Shown: in pieces, positions 39,089-48,540 of the stretch | Layout: every line of letters begins with the position of its first letter | Numbering within the stretch: position 1 is the first letter of the stretch | Assembly: GCA_902589965.1 (NCBI GenBank) | Contig: CACIUX010000006.1 | Span: 1-63,774 of the forward strand | Length of the DNA stretch: 63,774 nt | Direction: 5' to 3' | Source: an uncultured SAR86 cluster bacterium | GTDB lineage: Bacteria > Pseudomonadota > Gammaproteobacteria > Magnimaribacterales > AG-339-G14 | Position numbers and translations under genes: made by a program | Notes under the pieces: generated by a model | Databases searched by the model: none | What the model saw: the letters and a program-made list of their open reading frames with translations, nothing else | Told to the model about the DNA's origin: nothing

Positions 39089-39478
39089 TTATTCTTTTTC
39101 TTCAGGAATAAAATCAAGAGCTACTGAATTTATGCAATACCTTAAACCTGTTGGTTGTGGTCCATCATCAAATACATGACCTAAGTGAGCCGAACATTTA
39201 GAACAATGAACTTCTTTTCTTAAATAACCAATTTCATAATCATCACTGTAAGCAACGGAATTTTTTTCAAATGGCTTATAAAAACTTGGCCAACCGGAAC
39301 CAGAATCGTACTTAGCAGTATGATCAAATAGCTTTGATCCACAACAAACGCAAACATATTCTCCCGGCTCTTTATTATCATTCAAATTCCCAGAGAAAGC
39401 AGGCTCAGTTCCATGCTGCTGGGTCACATAATAGGCCTCTGCTGAGATCTGCTTTTTTTCTTTATCTTGCTTTGACAT
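39089..39478 (-). CDS. msrB: Peptide-methionine (R)-S-oxide reductase
   Basis: A 129-aa repair enzyme for the R epimer of methionine sulfoxide. The structural zinc cysteines are in CVCCG and CSKC, with GSGWPSFYKP, HLGHVFDDGP and the catalytic Cys in RYCINSVAL. There is no signal peptide. It lies 2 bp upstream of murJ and shares one base with the desaturase. Confidence 0.95.
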   Translation of the reverse strand: MSKQDKEKKQISAEAYYVTQQHGTEPAFSGNLNDNKEPGEYVCVCCGSKLFDHTAKYDSGSGWPSFYKPFEKNSVAYSDDYEIGYLRKEVHCSKCSAHLGHVFDDGPQPTGLRYCINSVALDFIPEEKE

Positions 39479-40392
39479 TAATTTGTTAGAAGTATTTTTT
39501 TAAAGACATCTCCATAACCATTGGCAATTTCCATTTTAGAAGTATGGCCCTTTGCTCTGAGCATTTTATGGGCCATTGGTAAGTTATACCAAGGACAAAA
39601 TGTAAAAAGGTGATGTTCAACATGATAATTTACATTCAGGGGGGCTAGAAAGTAGCTTAAATACCATGGCACTTTTGTCGTCCTGGTGTTTTTGAAGTCA
39701 TCGCCACCTTCCACGCCTGAGTGTTCAGTGATACTTCTTATTCTATAAAAAAGGCTGAACAGAGTAATCATCGGTACCCACCATAAAAAAAGGTAAAGCC
39801 AAGGGTTGCCGCTTTGATAAAGAATTGTAAAAAGAATCAAGTTAGTTAAGAGAAATCCGTGCATTTTGCTTAAAAATCGTGAAATGTGAGCAGATAGGCT
39901 CAAGTTTGATCCCCAAGCAGACTTTAGCGCACCAAAGTATCTTCGTAGTCCTGCGACTCCAGTTAGATCCCTCGTAAATTTTCTGATGAGACTTGCTCTG
40001 GATGTCGGAAAAGCTTTTGTTAAACCTATGTCAGGATCTTTATCTGTTTCAGTGTATTTATGATGCTGTGAATGTATTTTTCGATAGGGAAAAGTATCAG
40101 TCATCACTGGAAAAGCGCAAAACCACTGTGATGCAAAGTCATTTAATTTTCTATTTTTATACATCAAACCATGGGCACCATCGTGCATAAGAACTGTCAT
40201 TTGGAATTGCTTTGCTGCTACGATCACTGAAGAAATGATAAAAGTTAGGACATTAGGTAGATAAATGAATAAAGAAAAGGCGAAAAGAACCTGAGCCCAC
40301 ATTGAAATAATTGTCATTGTGGTTTTCCAATCTTTTTTTTCTCTTAAAATTGCAATTTCTTGATCGCTCAGAAGAGAATTGTAATCATTCAT
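39478..40392 (-). CDS. Membrane fatty acid desaturase family protein
   Basis: A 304-aa integral membrane di-iron enzyme. The three histidine boxes are MHDGAHG, HSQHHK and YHVEHH, separated by hydrophobic stretches that fit a four-helix desaturase fold. It probably introduces a double bond or hydroxyl into an acyl chain or lipid-linked substrate; the regiospecificity and substrate cannot be read from sequence. There is a 38-bp gap upstream with a TATAAT-like sequence but no good -35. Confidence 0.85.
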   Translation of the reverse strand: MNDYNSLLSDQEIAILREKKDWKTTMTIISMWAQVLFAFSLFIYLPNVLTFIISSVIVAAKQFQMTVLMHDGAHGLMYKNRKLNDFASQWFCAFPVMTDTFPYRKIHSQHHKYTETDKDPDIGLTKAFPTSRASLIRKFTRDLTGVAGLRRYFGALKSAWGSNLSLSAHISRFLSKMHGFLLTNLILFTILYQSGNPWLYLFLWWVPMITLFSLFYRIRSITEHSGVEGGDDFKNTRTTKVPWYLSYFLAPLNVNYHVEHHLFTFCPWYNLPMAHKMLRAKGHTSKMEIANGYGDVFKKILLTN

Positions 40393-40430
40393 ATGCTAAT
40401 TATAACTAAGTGAGTTTTTTAGGAAAATTT

Positions 40431-41546
40431 TTATTTCTTTTGATTTTTAAAGCCAGAAAGCTCCATTCTTTGTAATAGATCTTTATCCATAGGTATATCT
40501 ATATTAATTTCATCAAAGCCCTGTCTCATTTTTGATTTTCTTAGCTTTTCAAATTCCTCTGGCCCAAAAGTTTTATCCATCTCGTTGTATTCACTCAAGA
40601 GAGCCTTAAATTCTATAGCGATTTTTCTCGTTGAAAAAACTTCTGAAATCAAGGATTTAAAATCTAAATTCTTTGATTTTATTAATTTGTCTGAAAGACA
40701 GCTTGAGAGTTTTATAAACTTTTTATCTTCTTTTCGTTCCACAGATATAGAAAAAAGATCATTAAACTTTTCTAAAATTAAATCAATCTGTCTTTCTTTA
40801 GATGAGAATGTATAACCCGCTATGTGAGGTGTGCCAAAAGCATTTGAGTGATTCATGAAAGAATAAATATCATTTGAGGAAATTTTTGGTTCATTTACCC
40901 AAACATCATTGAATATTTCTGACGATTTTGCTATTTCAGAATAATCAACTACCTCGCCTCTTGATGAATTAATTACTAATTTACTTTTCGGTCTCTGTTC
41001 TTTTGAGATTAAATTATGAGAGGGATATTTTCCTTCCTTTGAATATGAGCAATTGATGCTTAATACCTCGCACGATAAAACTTTATTCAACTCATCTTCT
41101 GAATGATCATATAAGTAAGGATCATATATCTCTACCTCATATCCAAGTTTACTTAAACTAGAATCGATTTTTTTTCCAACGTGGCCGTGACCCACTATGC
41201 CAACCGAACATGCTTCAAAATCATTTTCTAACATACAACTGAGCACATATTCAAAAACAGCTTGAGAATTTGAACCTTTGGCGGTTTGTATGAAACATTC
41301 ACTATCATCTAATAAATCAATAGAAATATGATTTTCTCCAGAAGCAAAAGATCCGATAAATGAAATGTTGGATTTTGAAATGAGCTCCTTGTTTACTTTA
41401 GTTGTAGTTCTAATAAAAAGAGCATCAGCATTTTTAATCGTTGAAGAATTTATTTTATCGAAAGGTAAAAAATCAAAATCAATATTCTGGTCTTCAAAAG
41501 ATTCTTCTGAAATAGGAATATTTTTATCTATTATTAGTTTTATCAA
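40431..41546 (-). CDS. pdxB: Erythronate-4-phosphate dehydrogenase
   Basis: A 371-aa D-2-hydroxyacid dehydrogenase of the PdxB branch, in pyridoxal phosphate synthesis. The NAD motif is GIVGHGHVGKKI near residue 114; catalytic residues are Arg in SSRGEVVD, Glu in VNEPKI and His in TPHIAGYTF. The FASGENHISIDLLD segment and a C-terminal dimerisation domain are PdxB features. It overlaps the acyltransferase by 4 bp. Confidence 0.87.
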   Translation of the reverse strand: MIKLIIDKNIPISEESFEDQNIDFDFLPFDKINSSTIKNADALFIRTTTKVNKELISKSNISFIGSFASGENHISIDLLDDSECFIQTAKGSNSQAVFEYVLSCMLENDFEACSVGIVGHGHVGKKIDSSLSKLGYEVEIYDPYLYDHSEDELNKVLSCEVLSINCSYSKEGKYPSHNLISKEQRPKSKLVINSSRGEVVDYSEIAKSSEIFNDVWVNEPKISSNDIYSFMNHSNAFGTPHIAGYTFSSKERQIDLILEKFNDLFSISVERKEDKKFIKLSSCLSDKLIKSKNLDFKSLISEVFSTRKIAIEFKALLSEYNEMDKTFGPEEFEKLRKSKMRQGFDEINIDIPMDKDLLQRMELSGFKNQKK

Positions 41547-42265
41547 TTTTTGCTTGAGGGCAAAATTTTGCTTTTAATCCATCCAAAAAAGGTATTGCCT
41601 TTGAGATTATATCTATCAAGAGCTAAATACAAATCATCCATTTCTTTGGGGTCAGAAAACATATCTTCTCTTGATTTCATTTTTGCTGTTTGATCTAACT
41701 CTTTTACAATTTTTGCAGGGTTCCCGGCTACAACAACGTTTGGTGGCACATCCTTTGTGACTATCGCTCCAGCACCCACAATACTATTCTTACCTATCGT
41801 TACTCCCTTACATATTACTGCTCTATCTCCAACCCAAACATTTTCTTCTAGTTTAATAGGTTCTGATTGTCCAACTGGTTGAGCTCTATCGTAAATATCG
41901 TGCCAATCTGAATCTGATACGTACGCATTGTTAGCAAACATGCAGGAGTTACCTATCTCAATGTTTGTGGCAGCAGAAATTCTGACTCCAGGGCTAATTA
42001 AACAAAAATCTCCAATAGTTATTTTTCCTTCATACCCTCCGCTTATCCAAGTAGTAAGATGAATATGAGCATCTGGTGAGGTAATTAGAGTCGCAAAATC
42101 ACCCATTTTTATTCCTGTACCAAAGATTTGAACATACCTAACACCCATGATCATAGGAGCCTTTCCAAGGAAGTCAAATTGCGGTCTGATAATTTTCTCA
42201 ATATAAAGTTTATCCAAAAACCAATGAATTCTTTTTAACCAAAATGGTCGATTATCTTTTCTAAT
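41543..42265 (-). CDS. Hexapeptide-repeat acyltransferase, probably with an ATT start codon
   Basis: A left-handed beta-helix acyltransferase (WcaF/maltose-acetyltransferase-like). It has hexapeptide runs from about residue 75 and VWVGDRAVICKGVTIGKNSIVGAGAIVTKDV with the usual loop. The frame is open upstream of the first obvious start (TTG at 42217) and encodes RPFWLKRIHWFLDKL, which looks like genuine family N terminus. No ATG, GTG or TTG fits there. An ATT at 42263-42265 lies 7 nt after AGGAG (42273-42277), giving 240 aa. An in-frame TAG lies further upstream. The substrate is unknown, possibly a glycan. It is first in the minus run and divergent from the MATE gene. Confidence 0.75.
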   Translation of the reverse strand: MRKDNRPFWLKRIHWFLDKLYIEKIIRPQFDFLGKAPMIMGVRYVQIFGTGIKMGDFATLITSPDAHIHLTTWISGGYEGKITIGDFCLISPGVRISAATNIEIGNSCMFANNAYVSDSDWHDIYDRAQPVGQSEPIKLEENVWVGDRAVICKGVTIGKNSIVGAGAIVTKDVPPNVVVAGNPAKIVKELDQTAKMKSREDMFSDPKEMDDLYLALDRYNLKGNTFFGWIKSKILPSSKN

Positions 42266-42311
42266 TTTATAACTCCTGCTTTGGTGCTAAGTGATATGAT
42301 AGCGTCCTTTT

Positions 42312-43727
42312 ATGTCAAATACTGCTAGATTAATTTACGAAGGACCGAACAAATTTCTGCCTAAGATTTCGTTTGAGCTCTCAAAATTTAGGCAATTAGC
42401 CATACCAATGTTTTTTTCTCAGCTTGCAGGACATGCAACAGGAATAATTGCAGCTCTAATGACAGGAAATTACAGCACAATAGATCAAGCTGCGGTAGCT
42501 ACTGGAAATATGTTTTTTTTCCCAATCTCCATGGGATTGATGGGAACCTTATTCATTGTTACCGCAATGGTAGCTCAAAATTTTGGAGCAAATACTTTAG
42601 AAAATGTTGGGAAAATAATACGGCAGTCTTTCTGGGTAAGTATTCCTCTGATTATTTTAGGAATCTGGGCAATGAGTCAATCTTCTTGGGCTTTTAACTT
42701 GCTTGGTACTCCTGAAGAAGTAAGAGAGATAACCAGAAAATATATGTATGGATTAATGGTTGGGCTTCCTGCTTTATATTTTTTTCAACCTTTGAGGTCA
42801 ATGAGCGAAGGTATAACAAAACCCTTGCCTATAACTTACATAAACCTTTTTATGGTAGCTGTGAATGCAATACTCAATTATGGATTTATTTTTGGAAAGT
42901 TTGGCTTGCCTGAGTTAGGTGGCGCTGGTTGTGGGATTTCTTTTGCTGTATCGGCATGGCTATCTCTAATTATTTTAGCAACCTATATTTATTCAAGTGA
43001 TAATTACAAAGATTGTCGGCTCTTTGACCAGTTTGATTTACCTGATTTTAAAATTATTAAAGAGATAGTTATTTTAGGGCTACCGATTGGAGGAACCCTT
43101 TTTGTCGAAATCAGTATGTTCAGTGGCTCTGGATTAATTTTAGGTCAACTAGGGGCTGACGTAATAGCTAGTCATTCTATTGCCATGCATGTTTCAACAG
43201 TGACATTCATGATACCGCTAGCTATTGGCTTAGCAGCTTCTGTGAGAGTTGGAAATCTAGTAGGCGCAAATGCTTCTCAGGATTCTAGATTTGCAGCCTT
43301 TTGTGGAATAGGATTTTCCATAGCTCTTGCCTTTATCAATGCCGCAATTTTAATTCTATATGGTGAATACCTTGCAAGTTTTTTTAATCCTAACAGCTTG
43401 ATAATTTCTTTAACTTCTACCCTCTTAATTGTCGCAGCCATCTTTCAAATCACAGATGGCATTGCATTTAGCGGTATGGGTGCATTAAGGGGTTACAAAG
43501 ACACAAGAGTCCCGCTTTTGATAATGATAATTGCGTATTGGGTCGTAGGTATGCCGCTTGGTTACAACATATCCTTAACAGATAATATTATTGAGCCCAT
43601 TGGAGCGCTTGGCATGTGGATTGGAATGGCAGCTGGAATGTTCATTTTATCTATATTGGTTCTTTGGAGGTTAAATTTAGTATCCAAGAATTCTGCTCAG
43701 TTCCAACAATCTTATGAAAATAATTGA
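42312..43727 (+). CDS. MATE-family multidrug/toxin efflux transporter
   Basis: A 471-aa inner-membrane protein with about 12 helices in two repeats. MFFSQLAGHATGIIAALMTG near residue 38 and LGLPIGGTLFVEISMF in the second half match MATE repeats; LAASVRVGNLVGA is the classic second-half motif. It likely exports cationic compounds using H+ or Na+. An extended -10 (TGATATGAT, 42292-42300) lies just upstream, implying a very short leader. tusA overlaps its end by 14 bp. Confidence 0.9.
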   Translation: MSNTARLIYEGPNKFLPKISFELSKFRQLAIPMFFSQLAGHATGIIAALMTGNYSTIDQAAVATGNMFFFPISMGLMGTLFIVTAMVAQNFGANTLENVGKIIRQSFWVSIPLIILGIWAMSQSSWAFNLLGTPEEVREITRKYMYGLMVGLPALYFFQPLRSMSEGITKPLPITYINLFMVAVNAILNYGFIFGKFGLPELGGAGCGISFAVSAWLSLIILATYIYSSDNYKDCRLFDQFDLPDFKIIKEIVILGLPIGGTLFVEISMFSGSGLILGQLGADVIASHSIAMHVSTVTFMIPLAIGLAASVRVGNLVGANASQDSRFAAFCGIGFSIALAFINAAILILYGEYLASFFNPNSLIISLTSTLLIVAAIFQITDGIAFSGMGALRGYKDTRVPLLIMIIAYWVVGMPLGYNISLTDNIIEPIGALGMWIGMAAGMFILSILVLWRLNLVSKNSAQFQQSYENN

Positions 43728-43932
43728 CGCTAAAGGTCTTAAATGTCCTGAGCCTCTTATGCTTTTGCATAAGGCAATTTATGAAGCTGAAAGCGGAGAA
43801 GAAGTTCGCTTAATTTCTACCGATCCCATGAGTGTTCCTGATGTTAAGAAATTCTGTGAATATTTAGAGCATAAATTGAAAGAAATAAAGGAATCAGATA
43901 ATCTATTTGAATTCACGGTTATAAAAAAATGA
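43714..43932 (+). CDS. tusA: Sulfurtransferase TusA family protein
   Basis: A 72-aa cytosolic sulfur carrier. The catalytic Cys is in GLKCPEPLMLL, and TDPMSVPDVKKFC follows. TusA relays sulfur from IscS to tRNA thiolation and molybdenum-cofactor pathways; iscS is at 59.3 kb. It overlaps the MATE gene by 14 bp and the 27-aa membrane peptide by 4 bp. The C-terminal Phe-Glu-Phe-Thr-Val strand completes the two-layer fold. Confidence 0.92.
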   Translation: MKIIDAKGLKCPEPLMLLHKAIYEAESGEEVRLISTDPMSVPDVKKFCEYLEHKLKEIKESDNLFEFTVIKK

Positions 43933-44012
43933 AAAAACTCATCTTAAGCTCGATGATCTACATGGCTTTGTCTGTAATGTTGATCCTAGCTGTAGTCCAG
44001 CTTTTTTCTTAA
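43929..44012 (+). CDS. 27-residue single-helix membrane peptide
   Basis: A short frame, MKKLILSSMIYMALSVM to a final LFS, starts by ATGA overlap with tusA and ends 17 bp before the next ribosome site (AAGGGAG). It encodes two lysines followed by an unbroken hydrophobic helix, the pattern of small bacterial membrane proteins. No function can be assigned. The overlap with tusA and an upstream-coupled start support translation; the shortness leaves doubt. Confidence 0.45.
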   Translation: MKKLILSSMIYMALSVMLILAVVQLFS

Positions 44013-44029
44013 ATCAAGGGAGATAAAAA

Positions 44030-45163
44030 ATGGGAGAAATGTCAAAAGAAATTAGGTCTGAAATCAACTCGGATGGATTATTAACTTTATCCATTTCCTC
44101 TTCGGAAATTCCAAAACCAAAAGATCATGAAGTTTTAATTAAGGTTGAAGCTTCTCCAATAAATCCATCAGATCTTGGATTATTAATAAGTTTTGCTGCT
44201 GATGTCACATCTTTAAAAGTTGAAGGTGAAGGAGATGACAAAAAAGCAACGATGAACGTTCATCCAAAACTACTAAGGACCATGCAAGCAAGATTAGATA
44301 AATCAATGCAAGTTGGTAATGAAGGTGCCGGAGAAGTAATTGATGCAGGAAAAGATGCGAAGGAAATGATTGGCAAAACAGTTGGTGTCGCTGGTGGAGC
44401 AATGTACTCTCAATATAGATGTATACCTGCGCAGAGTTGTCTTGTGATGCACGAGGGAACATCATCTAAAGATGCTGCTTCTTCATTTGTGAACCCTCTT
44501 ACTGCCCTTGGGTTTATTGAAACCATGAAAATGGAAAATCACTCTTCTCTTGTTCATACTGCTGCTGCTTCAAACTTAGGTCAGATGCTAATTAAGATTT
44601 GCTTGGCAGATAACATTCCTCTGGTGAACATTGTAAGAAAAGAAGAACATGAAAAATTACTGAAAGGTCTTGGGGCTACTCATGTTTGTAACTTTACAAA
44701 CGACAATTTTATGGAGAGTCTCATTGATGCAATAGCTGAAAATAACGCCACTCTTGGATTTGATGCAACAGGTGGAGGTAATGAAGGTAAATTAGCCGGT
44801 CAGATATTAGCTGCTATGGAAACTGCTGCAAATAGAAATATGAAAGAATACAGCCGTTATGGTTCAGATACTTACAAACAAGTTTATATTTATGGAGGCT
44901 TAGACCCTACTCCAACAGTTTTAAATAGATCTTATGGACTGAATTGGGGGCTTGGCGGTTGGCTTCTAACTCCCTTTATTGCAAAAGCAGGAAATGAAAT
45001 TTTCCAAAAGATGAGGCAACGCGTGGCTGATGAGATTACAACAACTTTTGCTAGTAACTACACTAAAGAGGTTTCTCTTTCTGAGATGTTGGATGCAGAT
45101 TCAATTCTGACTTATGCAAAACAGGCTACTGGGGAGAAGTATTTAGTTACACCTCATAAATAA
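44030..45163 (+). CDS. Zinc-independent MDR oxidoreductase (quinone reductase-like)
   Basis: A 377-aa medium-chain dehydrogenase. The N-terminal GroES-like domain has HEVLIKVEASPINPSDLG and GNEGAGEVIDAG; the Rossmann domain has AAASNLGQMLIKICL and a GFDATGGG segment. The zinc-binding cysteines of alcohol dehydrogenases are missing, so it resembles NADPH:quinone or enoyl reductases. An insertion near residues 55-85 (VEGEGDDKKATMN...) is unlike the canonical enzyme. A good AAGGGAG ribosome site precedes the ATG. Substrate unknown. Confidence 0.82.
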   Translation: MGEMSKEIRSEINSDGLLTLSISSSEIPKPKDHEVLIKVEASPINPSDLGLLISFAADVTSLKVEGEGDDKKATMNVHPKLLRTMQARLDKSMQVGNEGAGEVIDAGKDAKEMIGKTVGVAGGAMYSQYRCIPAQSCLVMHEGTSSKDAASSFVNPLTALGFIETMKMENHSSLVHTAAASNLGQMLIKICLADNIPLVNIVRKEEHEKLLKGLGATHVCNFTNDNFMESLIDAIAENNATLGFDATGGGNEGKLAGQILAAMETAANRNMKEYSRYGSDTYKQVYIYGGLDPTPTVLNRSYGLNWGLGGWLLTPFIAKAGNEIFQKMRQRVADEITTTFASNYTKEVSLSEMLDADSILTYAKQATGEKYLVTPHK

Positions 45164-45165
45164 AA

Positions 45166-45777
45166 CTAAGCTCGAATCCGATCAATTACTAAGCCTAAAG
45201 TCAGTAAGAGAAAAAAAAGGATCAGTCTTAAATCGTTCAAGAGAGGTGTCTCTACCGGTATAGCTATTGTTTTCTCTAGGGCTTCTATTTTATAAAGATG
45301 TCTTTCATCAAAAATTGGATTTAAGCCAATTTCCAACATATCCTTTCTGCTTCTGTACCTAACGAAAGCAACGTTATCCCATTCCTCCATGCCTTGTGCT
45401 GACACAATGTCCATAGCTGGAAAAAAAACTTCTGAGAAAAAAATTGGATGAGATGCTCTTTTAAACATTTCAGGATACATGTATTCCATGTAGTAATTCA
45501 TAAGATTTGAAGAGGATGCTCCTTTGCCAGTTGCTGGCATTGTTTCTGGAGATTCGTTGTAGTCTAAAAAGTTAACCATAAAAAAATCCTTTCCATCGTC
45601 TTCTTCCATGAATTTTCTTAAACGTTGAATGTTTTGTTCGTCGTTGCCGCTTCTTTCAGAAATGACTTTCATAAAAGAATCAATCTCTTCATCATTCAGT
45701 GGACCTGAAAGATTTGAATACCAGATAAAAAAAATCGAATAAAAGAGAATGAAAAAATACCAATGGAAATTTTTCAT
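45166..45777 (-). CDS. Unknown membrane-anchored protein at the end of the sdh-suc operon
   Basis: I do not recognise a named family. The 203-aa protein has a hydrophobic helix at about 6-23 and another at 182-198. Between them is a soluble part with [22 protein letters not shown] and [16 protein letters not shown] followed by KIEALEKT. This layout is reminiscent of dimeric alpha/beta-barrel (ferredoxin-like) domains such as DUF1330 or EthD proteins. It overlaps sucD by 4 bp, so it is translated with TCA-cycle genes. It ends 2 bp from the convergent MDR gene. Confidence 0.6.
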   Translation of the reverse strand: MKNFHWYFFILFYSIFFIWYSNLSGPLNDEEIDSFMKVISERSGNDEQNIQRLRKFMEEDDGKDFFMVNFLDYNESPETMPATGKGASSSNLMNYYMEYMYPEMFKRASHPIFFSEVFFPAMDIVSAQGMEEWDNVAFVRYRSRKDMLEIGLNPIFDERHLYKIEALEKTIAIPVETPLLNDLRLILFFLLLTLGLVIDRIRA

Positions 45778-46640
45778 ACTAGTTTGCTTATTTCATCTCC
45801 TATTTTGGCAGGGCTTCTAGTTGTATGAACTCCAGCCTTTTCAAGAGCTAAGAATTTATCTTCCGCTGTTCCTTTTCCGCCAGCGATTATTGCTCCGGCA
45901 TGTCCCATTCTTTTCCCGGGTGGAGCACTGACTCCTGCAATATATGCAACCACAGGTTTGGAAACATTTGACTGAATGAACTCAGCAGCTTCTTCTTCAG
46001 CAGTTCCTCCAATTTCACCAACCATCACGATTCCTTCTGTTTCAGAATCTTCTTCAAAAAGCTGCAAAATATCAATAAAACTTGATCCTGGAATGGGATC
46101 TCCGCCAATTCCCACGCAACTGCTTTGACCTAAACCAGCTTGAGTGGTCTGATCAACAGCTTCATAAGTTAAAGTTCCCGATCTTGAAACGATTCCTATT
46201 TTCCCTGGCTTATGAATATACCCGGGCATGATTCCAAGTTTGCATTGATCTGGCGTAATCACACCAGGGCAGTTTGGACCAATAATTCTGCAACCTGCAG
46301 AGTCAGCATTTTGTTTTAACTTCATCATATCCAAAGTAGGTATTCCTTCAGTAATACAAATGATCAATGGAATTTCTGCATCAATAGCCTCTTGAACAGA
46401 ATCTTTACAAAACTTAGCAGGAACAAAAATTATTGTTGCGTCTATTTCCAAATCTTGTTGAGCCTCTTTTGTAGAATTAAATATAGGAAGATCTAAATGA
46501 CTTTCTCCACCCTTTCCTGGTGTTACCCCGCCAATGATGCTTGTTCCATACTCAATAGCTTGTGAACAATGCAATGTGGCTTGAGAACCAGTGAAGCCCT
46601 GACAAATTACTTTGGTATCTTTGTTGACGAGGATGCTCAT
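45774..46640 (-). CDS. sucD: Succinyl-CoA synthetase, alpha subunit
   Basis: Forms succinate and ATP or GTP from succinyl-CoA with SucC. The CoA-binding N terminus has [17 protein letters not shown] and GVTPGKGG; the phosphohistidine is in [14 protein letters not shown]. Length 288 aa is normal. It overlaps sucC by 4 bp and the unknown 203-aa gene by 4 bp. Confidence 0.97.
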   Translation of the reverse strand: MSILVNKDTKVICQGFTGSQATLHCSQAIEYGTSIIGGVTPGKGGESHLDLPIFNSTKEAQQDLEIDATIIFVPAKFCKDSVQEAIDAEIPLIICITEGIPTLDMMKLKQNADSAGCRIIGPNCPGVITPDQCKLGIMPGYIHKPGKIGIVSRSGTLTYEAVDQTTQAGLGQSSCVGIGGDPIPGSSFIDILQLFEEDSETEGIVMVGEIGGTAEEEAAEFIQSNVSKPVVAYIAGVSAPPGKRMGHAGAIIAGGKGTAEDKFLALEKAGVHTTRSPAKIGDEISKLV

Positions 46641-47794
46641 TTTACTATCTCAGCAGCCCTTTCTGCAGCTTCAGATAATTCAGATGCAGCTATAATATTT
46701 AAATTAGTTTTACCCAGCATTTCCTTTGCGATCTTAGAATTATTCCCTTTCAGTCTGACAACTACCGGAACATCTACGCCCACTCCCTCTACAGCAGAAA
46801 TTATTCCATCAGCCACCACATCGCACCTTACAATGCCGCCAAATATATTTACTAGTATTGCTTTTACGTTCTCATCTTCTAAGATGATTTTAAATGCCTC
46901 TGCAACCCTTTTTTCATCAACTGCACCGCCAACATCTAAAAAATTTGCTGGCTCTCCTCCAGCTAATTTAATAATGTCCATGGTTGCCATTGCGAGACCT
47001 GCTCCGTTAACTAAACAACCAATGTTTCCTTCAAGGGACACATAGTTTAAATCCCATTCAGAAGCTCTTAACTCCTTTTCTTCCTCTTGAGAGATATCTC
47101 TTAATTCTAAGATTTCATCCTGTCTAAACAGAGCATTAGAATCGATATTAATTTTTCCATCTAAGCATACTAAGTTGTCCGATCCATTGAGGACTAGTGG
47201 GTTAATCTCAACTAAAGATAAATCTTTTTCGAAAAAAAGTTTGACCAAGTTTCTGAAAATATCTTTGAATTCTTTTGTTTGTTCTTCAGATAATTCAAGA
47301 CCTTCTGCAAGAGTCAAATGATCTTCATTTCCTACTGATGGAGACTTAAGAAAGACTTTAAATATTTTTTCGGGATGATCCTCTGCCACTTTCTCTATGT
47401 CCATGCCTCCCTCAGGAGAAGCCATAACTGCTAGGGATCTTGTTGATCTATCTATTACTGCCCCAAGATAAAATTCTTTTTTTATCTCAGTACACTCCTC
47501 TACTAAAATACAAGATACTGGCTGGCCCTGATCATCTGTCTGGTAAGTTACTAACTTATTGTTTATCCACTTGTCAGCGAATTCTTCAACTTCTTTTAAG
47601 TTATCCGTTACTTTCACCCCGCCTGCTTTTCCTCTTCCTCCTGCATGAACTTGAGCTTTGACAACCCAATTTGTATCAGAAATTTCTTTTGCAGAGGCTA
47701 ATACTTCTTCGGTTGTGTTTGCAGTTAAAAAGTTAGGAACGGGAAGTCCGTACTCTTTGAAAATCTGTTTTGATTGGTATTCGTGAATGTTCAA
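46637..47794 (-). CDS. sucC: Succinyl-CoA synthetase, beta subunit
   Basis: The nucleotide-binding partner of SucD. It opens [20 protein letters not shown], has an ATP-grasp domain with [13 protein letters not shown], and ends with the [17 protein letters not shown] loop. Length 385 aa is typical. The gene is 7 bp downstream of sdhB, linking two consecutive TCA steps. Confidence 0.97.
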   Translation of the reverse strand: MNIHEYQSKQIFKEYGLPVPNFLTANTTEEVLASAKEISDTNWVVKAQVHAGGRGKAGGVKVTDNLKEVEEFADKWINNKLVTYQTDDQGQPVSCILVEECTEIKKEFYLGAVIDRSTRSLAVMASPEGGMDIEKVAEDHPEKIFKVFLKSPSVGNEDHLTLAEGLELSEEQTKEFKDIFRNLVKLFFEKDLSLVEINPLVLNGSDNLVCLDGKINIDSNALFRQDEILELRDISQEEEKELRASEWDLNYVSLEGNIGCLVNGAGLAMATMDIIKLAGGEPANFLDVGGAVDEKRVAEAFKIILEDENVKAILVNIFGGIVRCDVVADGIISAVEGVGVDVPVVVRLKGNNSKIAKEMLGKTNLNIIAASELSEAAERAAEIVK

Positions 47795-47801
47795 GCTTTT
47801 A

Positions 47802-48539
47802 TTATAAAGCTCTTTTCACTAATTTTTTCTTTATTTCGTTAATTGCCTTTGTGGGATTGAGACCCTTAGGACATACGGAAACACAATTCATGATTCCATG
47901 ACATTTGAAGACGCTGAAGGCATCTTCAAGTTGATCAAGTCTCTCTTCAGTTGCAGTATCCCTACTGTCGCTAATAAATCTGTGAGCCTGAAGAAGAGCT
48001 GCAGGACCCAAAAACTTGTCAGGATTCCACCAAAATGAAGGACAAGCTGTTGAACAACATCCACACATAATGCATTCATAAAGCCCATCTAGTTTCTCTC
48101 TTTCTTCAACAGTTTGCTTTATTTCTCTTTCTGGTTTTTCTTCATCGTTGATCAAATACGGTTTGATCTTTTTGTATTGATCTACAAACTGTTTCATATC
48201 AACTATCAGATCTTTTATAACTGGTAGCCCTGGCAAAGGCCTGAGAACAATTTTGTTGCCTTTCAAAGCCTCAGAAAGCGGAGTGATGCAACCTAATCCA
48301 TTCTTTCCATTAATATTCATTCCATCTGAGCCGCATACACCTTCTCCGCAAGATCTTCTAAAAGATATGCTTGGATCTTGTTCTTTTGCCATATTTAAAA
48401 GATCCAAAACCATAATGTCTTGCCCTTCAGGAATGTCTATTGATAAATCTTGCATGAAGGGCTTTTTACCGCTGTCAGGGTCGTACCTGTAAATAGAAAG
48501 ATTGATTGAGGAAATAGACTTTGAAGCAATTGCATCCAT
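47802..48539 (-). CDS. sdhB: Succinate dehydrogenase iron-sulfur subunit
   Basis: Carries electrons from SdhA to quinone. The [2Fe-2S] ligands are in RRSCGEGVCGSDGM and the following LGC; the [4Fe-4S] and [3Fe-4S] sets are CIMCGCCSTACPS and CHGIMNCVSVCPKGLNP. Length 245 aa. It starts 1 bp after sdhA ends. Its clusters would be supplied by the isc system further upstream in this window. Confidence 0.97.
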   Translation of the reverse strand: MDAIASKSISSINLSIYRYDPDSGKKPFMQDLSIDIPEGQDIMVLDLLNMAKEQDPSISFRRSCGEGVCGSDGMNINGKNGLGCITPLSEALKGNKIVLRPLPGLPVIKDLIVDMKQFVDQYKKIKPYLINDEEKPEREIKQTVEEREKLDGLYECIMCGCCSTACPSFWWNPDKFLGPAALLQAHRFISDSRDTATEERLDQLEDAFSVFKCHGIMNCVSVCPKGLNPTKAINEIKKKLVKRAL

Positions 48540-48540
48540 C

